Assembly (NCBI GenBank): GCA_902591495.1
Contig: CACJAW010000017.1
Location: 1-42,205 of the forward strand
Source: an uncultured Pseudohongiella sp.
GTDB taxonomy: Bacteria; Pseudomonadota; Gammaproteobacteria; Pseudomonadales; Pseudohongiellaceae
Reading direction: 5' to 3'
Length of the DNA stretch: 42,205 nt
The notes under the pieces were generated by a model. It was given only the letters and a program-made list of their open reading frames with translations, was not told the origin of the DNA and did not search any database. Shown here piece by piece: positions 1 to 9,058 of the stretch. Within the stretch, counting starts at the first letter, position 1. Each line of letters starts with the position of its first letter. The position numbers and the translations under genes were made by a program.

Positions 1-2
1 GA

Positions 3-794
3 GTCGAAATTATGGCACCTCCTGGTTTAGAAGATATGACGAATCAATTGAAAAGCATGTTCTCTAACATGAACAGTGGCCGCAAAAAGTCGAGAAAAAT
101 GTCTGTAAAAGCAGCCCTCAAAATTATTAAAGAAGAGGAAGCTGGAAAACTGATCAATGATGAAGAGATAAAAAACCGAGCGATAGAAGCGGCAGAACAA
201 ACCGGTATTGTTTTTATTGATGAGATAGACAAAGTAACGAATAAAAATGAACATGGAAACGGCGGCGTCTCGAGAGAGGGAGTTCAACGAGACCTACTGC
301 CACTAATCGAAGGTTCAACGATTTCAACAAAATATGGAAGTATGAAAACAGACCATATACTTTTTATTGCCTCCGGTGCATTTCACCTATCAAAACCTTC
401 TGATCTGATACCAGAACTGCAGGGGCGACTCCCAATAAGAGTCGAGCTAGATGCACTGTCGGCGGGTGATTTTCAAAGAATACTAACCGAGCCGGATGCA
501 TCTCTAACAGATCAATATCGAGCTTTGCTAGGAACAGAAGATTTAGAAATCAGTTTTAGCAACGATGGTATAGAAAAAATCGCAGAGATCGCTTGGCAGG
601 TTAACGAAGCAACAGAAAATATTGGTGCGCGAAGGCTACATACGGTAATGGAAAGGTTGTTGGAGGAGGTTTCTTATTCAGCCTCAGATCTCGCCCTTAG
701 TGTGAAAGAATCATTAATTATTGACAAATCTTTTGTAGAAAAACAACTTACCGACCTTGCTGAAGACGAAGACCTGAGTCGCTATATTCTTTAG
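3..794 (+). CDS. hslU: ATP-dependent protease ATPase subunit HslU (C-terminal part, cut by window edge)
   Basis: AAA+ unfoldase of the HslUV (ClpYQ) protease; it unfolds substrates and feeds them to the HslV peptidase chamber in the cytoplasm. The reading frame is open from base 3 and starts mid-protein (VEIMAPPG...), so the Walker A region and roughly the first 180 residues of the usual ~440 lie before the window. Visible are part of the intermediate domain, Walker B ([10 protein letters not shown], about visible residues 68-77), the box [13 protein letters not shown], the arginine-finger area [13 protein letters not shown], sensor 2 (NIGARRLHT) and the conserved C-terminal tail ending RYIL that inserts into HslV. 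The DUF971 gene follows after 14 bases, a common neighbour of hslVU. An in-frame ATG at 12 is internal, not the start. Confidence 0.97.
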   Translation, partial: VEIMAPPGLEDMTNQLKSMFSNMNSGRKKSRKMSVKAALKIIKEEEAGKLINDEEIKNRAIEAAEQTGIVFIDEIDKVTNKNEHGNGGVSREGVQRDLLPLIEGSTISTKYGSMKTDHILFIASGAFHLSKPSDLIPELQGRLPIRVELDALSAGDFQRILTEPDASLTDQYRALLGTEDLEISFSNDGIEKIAEIAWQVNEATENIGARRLHTVMERLLEEVSYSASDLALSVKESLIIDKSFVEKQLTDLAEDEDLSRYIL

Positions 795-808
795 ACCATT
801 AACCATAA

Positions 809-1213
809 ATGCAAAATAAAACGCCAACCGAAGTCAAATTACGAAAACGGTCAAATACACTTGAGCTGATCTACAGTGATGGTAGCCTTGTCGAATTCAC
901 TTCAGAGTTTTTAAGAGTGCACTCCCCCTCTGCTGAGGTCAGGGGCCATGGAAAAGGTCAAGAGGTACTCCAGGCCGGAAAGCGAAATGTTAAATTAAAA
1001 ACCGTAGCGCCGGTAGGAAACTATGCCCTGAAATTGGAATTTGATGATGGACATAACTCAGGAATTTTTAGCTGGGACTACTTAGCGTCTCTTAGCCAGG
1101 ACAAAAAGACACTTTGGGATGACTATCTGCTAAAATTAGAAAAGGCTGGTAAAACTCGGGAGCCTGCCCCCCTTGATTCACAAATTATAGAAATTAAGCC
1201 TCTTAAAAATTAG
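809..1213 (+). CDS. DUF971 / gamma-butyrobetaine hydroxylase-like N-terminal domain protein
   Basis: Small cytoplasmic protein of 134 residues belonging to the DUF971 family (GBBH-like N-terminal domain). The pattern is typical: LELIYSDGSLVEFTSEFLRVHSPSAEVRGHG near the N-terminus, then VAPVGNYALKLEFDDGHNSG and IFSWDYL. In the eukaryotic enzyme this domain is a zinc-binding N-terminal module, but here it stands alone and the biochemical role in bacteria is not established. It lies 14 bases after hslU and 3 bases before ubiE, so it is probably co-transcribed with both, the usual gammaproteobacterial arrangement. The start follows from the hslU end and the domain edge. Confidence 0.9.
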   Translation: MQNKTPTEVKLRKRSNTLELIYSDGSLVEFTSEFLRVHSPSAEVRGHGKGQEVLQAGKRNVKLKTVAPVGNYALKLEFDDGHNSGIFSWDYLASLSQDKKTLWDDYLLKLEKAGKTREPAPLDSQIIEIKPLKN

Positions 1214-1216
1214 CAT

Positions 1217-1975
1217 ATGAAAAACCTAGATGACCAAGAAACGACTCACTTCGGGTACGAGAAAATTTCAAAAGCTGATAAACAAGAACGAGTCGCGGAG
1301 GTGTTCCGCTCCGTAGCGAATCGCTACGACCTAATGAATGACGTTATGTCTCTTGGAACTCACCGGCTTATCAAAAGATTTACAATACAGCTAAGCGCTT
1401 TACGCCAGGGCCAGCGAGTTCTTGATCTTGCTGGCGGGACCGGGGATTTAAGCAAGCAGTTTTCAAGTTTAGTCGGAGCATCAGGGCAAGTGGTTCTCGC
1501 AGACATTAATGATGCCATGCTCAAAGTTGGACGAGACCGCCTTATAGATTCTGGAAGAGATTCGAATGTTAGCATTGCTCAACTTAACGCGGAGAGACTG
1601 CCCTTTGCGGATAATACCTTTCATTGTATTTGCATTGCGTATGGACTCAGAAACGTAACTAACAAAGAGGCTGCCCTTAGATCTATGGAAAGAGTCCTTA
1701 AACCAGGAGGAAGACTGGTGATCTTGGAATTTTCTAAGCCTGAAAACTCAATTATCGGCAAAGCCTACGATGCCTACTCATCACTCTGGCCTGTAGCAGG
1801 CAAACTATTGACGGGCGACTCAAATAGCTACCGTTATCTTGTAGAGTCAATAAAGATGCATCCAGACCAAAATACTCTGCTCGAAATGCTATTAGAAGCC
1901 GGTTTAGAAAAATGTAGTTACAAAAACATCATGAATGGTATTTGTGCTGTCCACATAGGATTAAAAAAGCAATGA
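1217..1975 (+). CDS. ubiE: Ubiquinone/menaquinone biosynthesis C-methyltransferase UbiE
   Basis: SAM-dependent C-methyltransferase of ubiquinone (and, where present, menaquinone) biosynthesis, acting on the 2-polyprenyl benzoquinol ring. 252 residues, close to the usual ~250. The UbiE signature [19 protein letters not shown] lies at residues 29-47, the SAM-binding motif [11 protein letters not shown] at about 68-77, and the second signature [17 protein letters not shown] at about 163-179. Begins 3 bases after the DUF971 gene and ends in an ATGA overlap with ubiJ, so the three are probably translated together. Confidence 0.97.
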   Translation: MKNLDDQETTHFGYEKISKADKQERVAEVFRSVANRYDLMNDVMSLGTHRLIKRFTIQLSALRQGQRVLDLAGGTGDLSKQFSSLVGASGQVVLADINDAMLKVGRDRLIDSGRDSNVSIAQLNAERLPFADNTFHCICIAYGLRNVTNKEAALRSMERVLKPGGRLVILEFSKPENSIIGKAYDAYSSLWPVAGKLLTGDSNSYRYLVESIKMHPDQNTLLEMLLEAGLEKCSYKNIMNGICAVHIGLKKQ

Positions 1976-2613
1976 ACTTTCCGTTGTCAACAACCATCCT
2001 CTGGCCGGCGGAAAAATTTATCAACCATCTAATCCGAAACGATTCCCATGTGGAGAGAAAATTTTCCAACTTAGCTGGAAAATCTCTGGAAATTAACACT
2101 TCATCGCCCAAAATGCGTTTAATCGTGCAGTTCGATTACAGACAGATACGCCTCATAGAGGCTGATGAAAACCAAGTTGAGGCGCATGCGGATCTTAAAG
2201 TCTCAGGGGATTGTGATCAACTGTTAAAGATACTTTCCAATCGTGGGGAAGGTGTTTCTTTCAATCCAAAAATTAATCTTGCTGGTGATGCTATCCTTGC
2301 CCAAGAACTCCAAGAAGCTCTCTTGACAATTGACATAGATTGGCCGAGAGCACTTAGTCCATGGCTTGGGCATATCGCCGCCAATGAGGTAGCTAAAAAT
2401 GGACGAAAAGCAATCGATTGGAGCAATCGATTCAGAGAATCCGTTAATCGTAACTTACATGACTACATGGAAGAGGAGACAGAACTCTTTCCCCCAATCA
2501 GGACACTAGACCGTTTTAAACATGACCTAGATTTACTCAAGCTGCGAGTCGATCGAGTTATGGCAAGAGTGCAGCGCCTATCCCAAAAAATAGAAAGCCG
2601 TACAGAGGGATGA
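1972..2613 (+). CDS. ubiJ: Ubiquinone biosynthesis accessory factor UbiJ (SCP2 domain)
   Basis: 213-residue SCP2-like lipid-binding accessory factor; in E. coli UbiJ works in the soluble Ubi complex that holds ubiquinone intermediates. Recognised by position between ubiE and ubiB, by length (E. coli about 200), and by features such as [14 protein letters not shown], a central [17 protein letters not shown] stretch and a C-terminal helix rich in charged residues ([20 protein letters not shown]) predicted to be coiled coil. I chose ATG 1972, which overlaps the ubiE stop as ATGA; an in-frame ATG at 1942 lies within ubiE and would add ten residues with no family precedent. The stop in turn overlaps another ATG (see 2610). 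Confidence 0.9.
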   Translation: MNFPLSTTILWPAEKFINHLIRNDSHVERKFSNLAGKSLEINTSSPKMRLIVQFDYRQIRLIEADENQVEAHADLKVSGDCDQLLKILSNRGEGVSFNPKINLAGDAILAQELQEALLTIDIDWPRALSPWLGHIAANEVAKNGRKAIDWSNRFRESVNRNLHDYMEEETELFPPIRTLDRFKHDLDLLKLRVDRVMARVQRLSQKIESRTEG

Positions 2614-2687
2614 TTTTTTTAAAAACAACTTTACCCTTGTTTATTTGCCTGTTTACATTCACCCAGTCAAGAGACTCGGAAATTTAA
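2610..2687 (+). CDS. Possible 25-residue hydrophobic peptide between ubiJ and ubiB
   Basis: An ATG at 2610 overlaps the ubiJ stop (ATGA) and opens 25 codons with a hydrophobic core (TLPLFICLFTF). The TAA stop at 2685-2687 abuts the TTG start of ubiB in the same frame. It could be a real small membrane peptide, a coupling leader that delivers ribosomes to the weak ubiB start, or a former ubiB N-terminal extension cut off by the TAA. No ribosome-binding site of its own is visible beyond the overlap. Existence as a stable product is unproven. Confidence 0.3.
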   Translation: MIFLKTTLPLFICLFTFTQSRDSEI

Positions 2688-4322
2688 TTGGTTTATTTAG
2701 CGCGGTTATTTTATCTACTTAGGGTGCTCGGTCGCTATCGCCTTGATACATTTCTGCGGGGTCACAAAGGTACTTTGCTTCTGCGCTGTGTGCTCTCACC
2801 TTTTTTTATTGGCAATCGGCGTTACCTTAGAGAACCTCGTTCCGTTCGTCTGCGCAAAACCATGGAAGAGCTCGGTCCAATATATGTCAAGTTCGGTCAA
2901 CTTCTTTCTACAAGAAGAGATTTCCTTCCAGATGACTTGGCAGGTGAACTTCAAACTCTCCAGGACAATGTTCCCCCATTTGAATCACCTTCTATCGAGA
3001 AAATTCTTTCAGAAGAGTTAGACGAGAAAACCCAGCAAATATTTTCTAAGGTTGAATCTAAGCCATTTGCCTCTGCTTCCGTAGCACAAGTTCACAACGC
3101 AACTCTTAAAAATGGTGACCAAGTCGTTATCAAAGTTATTCGTCCGAATATCGAGAAAACGATACAAAAGGATCTAAAGTTATTAAGAGGCCTAGCAAGT
3201 CTAATACAAATTCTCTCTCCCATCGGTCGTCGCCTGCGCCTTATTGAAATTGTCGACGACTATGAGAAAGTAATCTTTCATGAACTCGACTTGCGATCTG
3301 AAGCCGCAAATACTTCTCAACTCGCTCGAAATTTCGATTCTTCTCAGGAATTATATATACCAAAAGTTTACTGGGACTTTACCCGAAAGAATATTTTAGT
3401 CACCGAAAAAATTCATGGCATTCAAGTGTCAAATATCGAAGAGCTTAAAAGACACAAAATTGATCTAAAAATTTTAGCGGAGACAGGCGTAAATATCTTT
3501 TTCACACAAGTTTTCGAGCATAACTTTTTCCATGCTGACATGCATCCCGGAAACATCTTCGTCTCTACTTCATCGCAACAGACGCCCCAATATATTGCAA
3601 TAGACTGCGCAATCATGGGCACCCTGTCTAATCAAGATCAAGAGTACTTAGCTAAGAATCTACTCGCAATTTTCAAGAGGGATTATCGAAAAGTAGCAGA
3701 GTTACACATTGAGTGTGGCTGGATACCAAGAGACACCAAGGTGCAGGAATTTGAGACCGCAATTAGAACCGTATGCGAACCTATTTTTGAAAAACCACTA
3801 GGAGAAATTTCGTTTGGTAAGTTGTTAGTTCAGCTCTTTCAAACGGCGAGTAGGTTTGAAATGGAGGTACAACCATCGCTTGTTCTCTTGCAAAAAACCT
3901 TATTAAACGTGGAAGGTCTTGGTCGACAGCTCTACCCCAACCTTGATCTCTGGAAAACAGCTCTTCCATACCTAGAAAATTGGCATTCTCGTCGCATAAG
4001 CCCTTTTGTTTTCCTTGCTAAAATCCAAGAAAGCATTCCGGGGTGGATTGATCAACTGCCCGACTTGCCCCAGCTTATAATAGACAATCTAACGCAAAAT
4101 CCAACGGTTAAGTCCCGACAATCGGGTGTGTTAAAAGAACAATATAAGAAAGAAAGGGCAATTAAGACTAAAATTCGGCAAAAAAATTTCCTTGGCGTAA
4201 CGTGTGTTTCACTGGCGACACTCGCTTTACTCGGCACTCCATTTAACGTTCTGGCAAGTGTCCCAAGCGTCTCCCTCATTCTCGGTGGGTTTGGTATCTA
4301 TTTTTTGTATTTTGATCGATGA
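2688..4322 (+). CDS. ubiB: Ubiquinone biosynthesis regulatory protein kinase-like UbiB
   Basis: ABC1/ADCK/UbiB family protein-kinase-like ATPase required for coenzyme Q biosynthesis, membrane-associated through its C-terminus. 544 residues, matching E. coli UbiB (~546) end to end. The KxGQ motif (VKFGQ) is at residues 67-71, the Ala-rich nucleotide loop ASASVAQVH at 128-136, the catalytic loop HADMHPGN at 282-289, and two hydrophobic C-terminal segments (about 505-544) serve as anchor. The start is TTG: an in-frame TAA sits directly upstream and the next ATG (codon 59) would remove conserved sequence, so TTG is the only start giving family length. The DFG-equivalent reads DCA instead of the usual DCG (residue 308 is Ala). 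Confidence 0.96.
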   Translation: MVYLARLFYLLRVLGRYRLDTFLRGHKGTLLLRCVLSPFFIGNRRYLREPRSVRLRKTMEELGPIYVKFGQLLSTRRDFLPDDLAGELQTLQDNVPPFESPSIEKILSEELDEKTQQIFSKVESKPFASASVAQVHNATLKNGDQVVIKVIRPNIEKTIQKDLKLLRGLASLIQILSPIGRRLRLIEIVDDYEKVIFHELDLRSEAANTSQLARNFDSSQELYIPKVYWDFTRKNILVTEKIHGIQVSNIEELKRHKIDLKILAETGVNIFFTQVFEHNFFHADMHPGNIFVSTSSQQTPQYIAIDCAIMGTLSNQDQEYLAKNLLAIFKRDYRKVAELHIECGWIPRDTKVQEFETAIRTVCEPIFEKPLGEISFGKLLVQLFQTASRFEMEVQPSLVLLQKTLLNVEGLGRQLYPNLDLWKTALPYLENWHSRRISPFVFLAKIQESIPGWIDQLPDLPQLIIDNLTQNPTVKSRQSGVLKEQYKKERAIKTKIRQKNFLGVTCVSLATLALLGTPFNVLASVPSVSLILGGFGIYFLYFDR

Positions 4323-4339
4323 AGGCTCATACTTAGTTA

Positions 4340-4729
4340 ATGTCTTCTTTTATAGATCAAATTAAGTGGAACCAGGATGGCCTTTTGCCAGTGGTGACAG
4401 TTGACGCTACCTCTCGTCGGGTTCTCATGCAGGCCTGGGTTAATAGTGAAGCCCTGGAAATCACGGTTTCAGGAGGATCTGCTGTTTATTGGTCTCGATC
4501 AAGGGGCAAATTATGGAAAAAAGGGGAACAGTCCGGAAACACACAGAGAATAGTAGACGTATATCTAGATTGTGACAATGACAGTTTATTGTATGAAGTA
4601 GAACAAAAAGGCGGTATCGCATGTCACACTGGCAGAGAGAGCTGCTTTTATCAAAAATATAAGGACGGTAAGTGGTTGGTTAATGGTCCGGTACTCAAAG
4701 ACCCGTCTTCCATTTATGATAAACAATAA
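4340..4729 (+). CDS. hisI: Phosphoribosyl-AMP cyclohydrolase HisI
   Basis: Opens the adenine ring of phosphoribosyl-AMP, third step of histidine synthesis, as a Zn-dependent cytoplasmic dimer. 129 residues, standard for a stand-alone HisI. Signatures: WSRSRGKLWKKGEQSGNTQ at 51-69, the metal site DCDND at 77-81 and the zinc/catalytic motif CHTGRESCFY at 95-104. It follows ubiB by 17 bases and precedes hisE by 39. Unlike the enterobacterial fused HisIE, the two activities are on separate genes, as in pseudomonads. Confidence 0.97.
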   Translation: MSSFIDQIKWNQDGLLPVVTVDATSRRVLMQAWVNSEALEITVSGGSAVYWSRSRGKLWKKGEQSGNTQRIVDVYLDCDNDSLLYEVEQKGGIACHTGRESCFYQKYKDGKWLVNGPVLKDPSSIYDKQ

Positions 4730-4768
4730 CTCTTTAGAAAGTATTTAGATTACGAGTTGAATGATAGA

Positions 4769-5104
4769 ATGAGTAAAATAATTGACGAGTTAACAGAAAT
4801 TCTAGAACAGAGAAAAACTGCCTCAACTAAGGAGTCGTACGTCGCAAACCTGCATGCGCAAGGTATTAATAAAATACTTGAAAAGGTTGGTGAAGAAGCG
4901 ATTGAGACCATAATTGCTGCCAAGGATCATAATAAGACGACCGACCAGAGTAGAGAAGCAGTGATCCATGAGACGGCAGACCTTTGGTTTCACACTATGG
5001 TTATGTTGAGCCATCTCGATCTGGAGCCTAGAAAAGTTTTGGAGGAACTTGAGAAACGTTTTAATATCTCTGGCCTAGAGGAAAAAGCCGCTCGTCAAAA
5101 TTAA
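4769..5104 (+). CDS. hisE: Phosphoribosyl-ATP pyrophosphatase HisE
   Basis: Hydrolyses phosphoribosyl-ATP to phosphoribosyl-AMP and pyrophosphate, step two of histidine synthesis. All-alpha MazG-like fold: LEKVGEEAIETIIAAKD and HETADLWFHTMVML carry the acidic Mg-binding residues. I chose ATG 4769 (111 residues) over an in-frame TTG at 4757, because a purine-rich stretch (acgag) is correctly spaced for the ATG and abuts the TTG; family members begin close to this point. An out-of-frame ATG at 4761 stops after three codons. Probably co-transcribed with hisI. Confidence 0.94.
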   Translation: MSKIIDELTEILEQRKTASTKESYVANLHAQGINKILEKVGEEAIETIIAAKDHNKTTDQSREAVIHETADLWFHTMVMLSHLDLEPRKVLEELEKRFNISGLEEKAARQN

Positions 5105-5145
5105 TTCATAATCAAATTTGCAGCAGTTTGAATAGGAGGTGAACA

Positions 5146-5382
5146 ATGGGTATAGGTGGAATAGGAATTTGGCAACTACTTATTATTTTGCTTATCGTGG
5201 TAATGCTATTCGGTACAAAAAAACTCCGCAACTTGGGGTCTGATCTCGGCGGAGCCTTAAGAGGTTTCAAGACCGCCATGAAGGAGGATGAAAAAGAAGA
5301 GTCTGAGGAAGAATCTGACGAAACTGAGAACTCAGAAAGTGAGACTATTGAGGCAGCCGCTGAAAAAATCGAAACTAAATAA
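5146..5382 (+). CDS. tatA: Sec-independent protein translocase subunit TatA
   Basis: Pore-forming subunit of the twin-arginine translocase, which exports folded proteins across the inner membrane. 78 residues: a short N-terminal membrane helix ([15 protein letters not shown], 9-23), the hinge FGTKKLR, an amphipathic helix ([16 protein letters not shown]) and a very acidic, Glu/Ser-rich tail. A strong ribosome-binding site (AGGAGGT) sits 7 bases upstream of the ATG, the clearest of this gene run, consistent with the excess of TatA over TatBC. First gene of a tatABC operon after hisE. Confidence 0.96.
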   Translation: MGIGGIGIWQLLIILLIVVMLFGTKKLRNLGSDLGGALRGFKTAMKEDEKEESEEESDETENSESETIEAAAEKIETK

Positions 5383-5442
5383 CAAATTTTTAGCAAGGCA
5401 TCATTTTCATAAAGTCCTTCGTCATACGAGTGCCCTCAGTAT

Positions 5443-5925
5443 ATGTTTAACATTCACTCAACTGAAATATTACTGATATTAATAGTCGCCTTGATAGTTA
5501 TTGGTCCTGATAAATTACCATCAGCAATCAGGACCGCTAGCTTATGGATTGGACGATTCAGGCGTTCGTTTTACAAAGTGAAAGCAGAGGTTGAAAGAGA
5601 GCTTAATACCGATGAAATAAGAAGGCAATTACACAATGAATCGGTGATGGCTCAGATTGAAGATGCAAAGACAAAAGTTAATAAGGTTGCAAAAGATACG
5701 GAAACCTCCGTTAACTCGCTGGTCAATACCGAAGATTTTGACCCCGGAGCATCGCCCTCTACCGCAGATCAAAATCCTTCTGAGAATATTTCAGGAACTG
5801 ACCATAAACAGAACTCGAATACTCCCACAGAAGCCGTTAGAGAAACTTACACCCCAGCCAAAAATCCCAAACTTGCGCAAGCTGAAAAGACAGGAAAGGT
5901 AGTAGAAAAAGATGGTGTTGGCTGA
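5443..5925 (+). CDS. tatB: Sec-independent protein translocase subunit TatB
   Basis: Substrate-receptor subunit of the Tat system, partner of TatC. 160 residues. The N-terminal membrane helix [19 protein letters not shown] with the conserved E and GPxxLP hinge separates it from TatA. A long amphipathic helix follows (about 27-75: [23 protein letters not shown]), then a polar, low-complexity tail rich in Pro, Thr and Asn. Its 3' end overlaps tatC by 14 bases, indicating coupled translation. Confidence 0.94.
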   Translation: MFNIHSTEILLILIVALIVIGPDKLPSAIRTASLWIGRFRRSFYKVKAEVERELNTDEIRRQLHNESVMAQIEDAKTKVNKVAKDTETSVNSLVNTEDFDPGASPSTADQNPSENISGTDHKQNSNTPTEAVRETYTPAKNPKLAQAEKTGKVVEKDGVG

Positions 5926-6661
5926 GGAAGAAAAAGAACTGACGCTTATCGATCACTTAGTAGAATTGCGTGATCGAATCCTAAAATGCGTAATTGCAAT
6001 TGTCTTGTTTTTTCTTGGTCTATTTTATTGGGCCAATGATATATACAACTATATAGCACTTCCTTTAGTCCAAGCACTGCCTGAGGGGTCTACTATGATT
6101 GCAATAGACCCAACCTCTCCTTTTTTTGCTCCCTTTAAGTTGACTTTTTATGTCTCTTTTCTGCTGGCGGCGCCATATGTCCTTTATCAACTTTGGTCAT
6201 TTATAGCACCAGGGCTATATAAAAATGAGAAGGCTGTCGCAATTCCCCTCTTCATTTCTAGCGTTATTTTATTCTACACCGGAATAGCCTTTGCCCGTTA
6301 CGTGCTCTTTGGAATTGTTTTTGGCTTCTTTATTTCTGTCGCACCAGAAGGCATTCAAGTAGCACCTGATATTAGTAGCTTTTTGAGTTTTGCTCTAACA
6401 ATTTTCTTTGCTTTTGGAATCGCTTTTGAGATTCCGATTGCTGTCTTTCTTTGTATTTGGGCTGGATTAGCGGAACCCGATTCGCTGTCCGAAAAAAGAC
6501 CATACGTAGTTGTTGGATGCTTCGTAATCGCGATGCTTCTGACGCCACCGGACCCATTTACTCAATCAATGCTTGCTTTACCCATGTGGGCTCTGTTCGA
6601 ATTAGGCATCTTGGCCGGCCGATTAATGCAAAAGAAACAAGAGAGTAGTGTCGCAGAGTAA
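5912..6661 (+). CDS. tatC: Sec-independent protein translocase subunit TatC
   Basis: Polytopic core of the Tat translocase that binds the twin-arginine signal peptide. 249 residues with six hydrophobic segments. Conserved landmarks: [12 protein letters not shown] near the N-terminus, the periplasmic loop [34 protein letters not shown] in the first cytoplasmic loop, and [20 protein letters not shown] before the fifth helix. The ATG overlaps tatB by 14 bases. A haloalkane dehalogenase-like gene at 26277-27242 carries a twin-arginine signal and is a likely client. Converges with dtd with only 11 bases between stops and no terminator hairpin visible. Confidence 0.97.
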   Translation: MVLAEEEKELTLIDHLVELRDRILKCVIAIVLFFLGLFYWANDIYNYIALPLVQALPEGSTMIAIDPTSPFFAPFKLTFYVSFLLAAPYVLYQLWSFIAPGLYKNEKAVAIPLFISSVILFYTGIAFARYVLFGIVFGFFISVAPEGIQVAPDISSFLSFALTIFFAFGIAFEIPIAVFLCIWAGLAEPDSLSEKRPYVVVGCFVIAMLLTPPDPFTQSMLALPMWALFELGILAGRLMQKKQESSVAE

Positions 6662-6672
6662 CTCACTCTTCC

Positions 6673-7110
6673 CTATATGCGTAAGCAAAAAGTTACAGGA
6701 CCATCATTCTCAAGAGTGATCCTCATGTTAGCGCCAAATTTACCAAACGCCGTTTTTTCGTAGGTCTTCTTAGTTATCTCAACCAAATAATTATATATTT
6801 CCTCTGCTTCCTTTGGTCGCTTTGCTGACGAAAAACTAGGCCTCAAGCCCCTCATGGTTTGGGCAGCCAGAGTAAATTGTGAAACCAGCATCAGACAACC
6901 ACTAATATCTCTAACACTTAGATTCATCTTTCCATCTTCATCATTAAATATTCTGTAGTCTAGTATCTTGCTCAATAATTTTTCGGAATCTGATTTTACA
7001 TCCGCCTTCTCAATACCTATTAGCGCTAGAATTCCTCCATCGATTTGGCTAAAAGGTTTATCATCGACAAGCAATTTCGCATAACTGACCCTTTGTATTA
7101 AGGCTATCAC
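6673..7110 (-). CDS. dtd: D-aminoacyl-tRNA deacylase
   Basis: Removes D-amino acids (and glycine from tRNA-Ala) mischarged onto tRNAs; cytoplasmic homodimer. 145 residues, exactly family length. Active-site motifs are SQFTL (77-81) and NDGPVTF (135-141, carrying the cross-subunit Gly-Pro dipeptide). The start is GTG, overlapping the typA stop by four bases (GTGA), so translation is likely coupled to typA. Confidence 0.97.
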   Translation of the reverse strand: MIALIQRVSYAKLLVDDKPFSQIDGGILALIGIEKADVKSDSEKLLSKILDYRIFNDEDGKMNLSVRDISGCLMLVSQFTLAAQTMRGLRPSFSSAKRPKEAEEIYNYLVEITKKTYEKTAFGKFGANMRITLENDGPVTFCLRI

Positions 7111-8933
7111 TTTGAGATCTCTTGCTGACGTGCGCTGCGTTTTCGCTCATTTTCAGTAAGATACTTTTTACGCAGTCGAATGTGATTTGGCGTTATTTCC
7201 ACCAATTCATCGTCAGAGATAAACTCCATCGCGCGCTCCAAACTATGGCTGATGGGAGGTGTCAGTAAAATATTTTCATCACTACCAGATGCTCTAATAT
7301 TAGTTAACTGTTTAGCCTTGGTTGGATTTACTACTAAGTCATTACCACGACTATTTACTCCCACTATCATACCTTCGTAAACCTCTACATTCGGCTCAAC
7401 AAATAACCTTCCTCTTTCTTGCAAGTTAAAGAGCGCATACCCAAGTGTCTTACCGGTTACCATTGAAACGAGCACACCATTGACCCTGCCTCCAAGATTT
7501 GCCTCCTTATAATCACCATAGCAATCAAAATTATGAGTCATAAGGCCTGACCCCGAAGTGAGGGATAAAAATTGTGACCGAAAACCGATAAGTCCACGAG
7601 TTGGAACCTTAAATTCGATTCTTACACGACCTTTCCCATCTGGAATTAGATCTTGGAGTTCCGCTCTCCTGGCACCCAACTCCTCAATGACCGAGCCTTG
7701 ATGCTGACCATCACAATCGATAAGTAAAGATTCGTAGGGTTCCTGTTTACTACCGTTCTTTTCAATAACTATCACTTCTGGCTTTGAAACAGCGAGCTCA
7801 TAGCCTTCCCTCCTCATAGTCTCTATGAGAACTGCTAGATGCAGTTCGCCCCGACCTGACACAACAAATTTGTCTGGTGTTTCTCCCTGTTCAACCCGGA
7901 GGGCAACATTATGAAGAAGCTCGCGCTCCAACCGCTCTTTTATTTGGCGAGTCGTAATGTACTTACCATCCAAACCGGCAAATGGGGAATCATTAACTTG
8001 AAATGTCATAGTGATTGTCGGCTCGTCGACGGTCAAGGGCGGCATTGCCTCAACGGACGTCGGGTCACAAATGGTATCCGAAATTTGCAGCCCCTCAATT
8101 CCAGTAACACAAATTATTTCGCCAGCAGATGCTGACTCCACATCCACTCGTTCTAACCCTAGATGACTTTTTACCTGCAGTATTTTTGCCTTGGATACCT
8201 TCCCCCCCCGATCAACAACAGCAACCTGTTGATTCCGAGTTGCCTCTCCATGAGATATCCTGCCAACCCCGATAACGCCAACGTAACTGTCATAGTCAAG
8301 TGCGCTGATCTGCATCTGTAGCGGTTTATTTGTTGTTACATTCGGTGGCGGGACTTGTTCTACGATCATTGAGAAAATCGCATCCATACCGTTTTGTTGC
8401 TTGTCAGGATCTAATCCTGATGTGCCCCTCAAGGCTGAAGTATAGATTACCGGAAAATCAAGTTGATTGTCATTAGCCCCTAAGTTGTCAAAAAGTTCAA
8501 AGACCTCATCTATTACCCAATTAGGCCTAGCGCCTTGTCTATCAACTTTATTTACCACAACAATAGGGTTAAGTCCTTGCGCAAACGCTTTTTGAGTTAC
8601 GAAACGCGTTTGTGGCATCGGTCCTTCTACTGCATCTACTAACAATAAAACACTGTCTACCATCGATAGAACGCGTTCTACTTCTCCTCCAAAATCAGCG
8701 TGACCTGGTGTATCAACAATATTGATATGGTAATTCTTCCAATAGATTGCTGTATTCTTTGCGAGTATGGTTATCCCTCGCTCTCGCTCTTGATCGTTTG
8801 AATCCAGAACCCTATCGATCTGCTTACCTCTAGCCTTCAATGTCCCAGATTGCTCAAGTAGTTTGTCAACAAGAGTCGTCTTACCATGATCGACATGCGC
8901 AATAATGGCTATATTTCTTATGCTTTGTTCCAT
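7107..8933 (-). CDS. typA: Translational GTPase TypA/BipA
   Basis: Ribosome-binding GTPase involved in 50S assembly and stress or cold adaptation. 608 residues, standard length. G1 is AHVDHGKTT (12-20), G2 region [10 protein letters not shown]3 [10 protein letters not shown] (74-83), G4 NKVD (128-131), followed by EF-G-like domains and the BipA-specific C-terminal domain (about 480-608) with [18 protein letters not shown]. The start ATG lies about 125 bases from thiI. A run of eight G on the coding strand (plus-strand C run at 8202-8209) lies in frame in the domain II region; the frame is intact. Likely first gene of a typA-dtd unit. Confidence 0.98.
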   Translation of the reverse strand: MEQSIRNIAIIAHVDHGKTTLVDKLLEQSGTLKARGKQIDRVLDSNDQERERGITILAKNTAIYWKNYHINIVDTPGHADFGGEVERVLSMVDSVLLLVDAVEGPMPQTRFVTQKAFAQGLNPIVVVNKVDRQGARPNWVIDEVFELFDNLGANDNQLDFPVIYTSALRGTSGLDPDKQQNGMDAIFSMIVEQVPPPNVTTNKPLQMQISALDYDSYVGVIGVGRISHGEATRNQQVAVVDRGGKVSKAKILQVKSHLGLERVDVESASAGEIICVTGIEGLQISDTICDPTSVEAMPPLTVDEPTITMTFQVNDSPFAGLDGKYITTRQIKERLERELLHNVALRVEQGETPDKFVVSGRGELHLAVLIETMRREGYELAVSKPEVIVIEKNGSKQEPYESLLIDCDGQHQGSVIEELGARRAELQDLIPDGKGRVRIEFKVPTRGLIGFRSQFLSLTSGSGLMTHNFDCYGDYKEANLGGRVNGVLVSMVTGKTLGYALFNLQERGRLFVEPNVEVYEGMIVGVNSRGNDLVVNPTKAKQLTNIRASGSDENILLTPPISHSLERAMEFISDDELVEITPNHIRLRKKYLTENERKRSARQQEISK

Positions 8934-9058
8934 AATCGCTGGACTTCATTTAACAGTGTAGGTTGAGTCTTAAGGTATTTTTACTGAACTACCGGAAAAG
9001 GCGCGAGTATACACGAGCACCTAGGGAAATATAATCATAAGTTGAACGAAGCTCTGAA

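Noticed and set aside
1942..1971. Earlier ATG for ubiJ
   Set aside because: It is inside ubiE; the ATGA overlap at 1972 and family length favour the later start.
8202..8209. Run of eight C in typA as a phase-variation tract
   Set aside because: TypA is a housekeeping gene, the frame is intact, and the run simply encodes adjacent glycine codons; no repeat of this type is near other genes.
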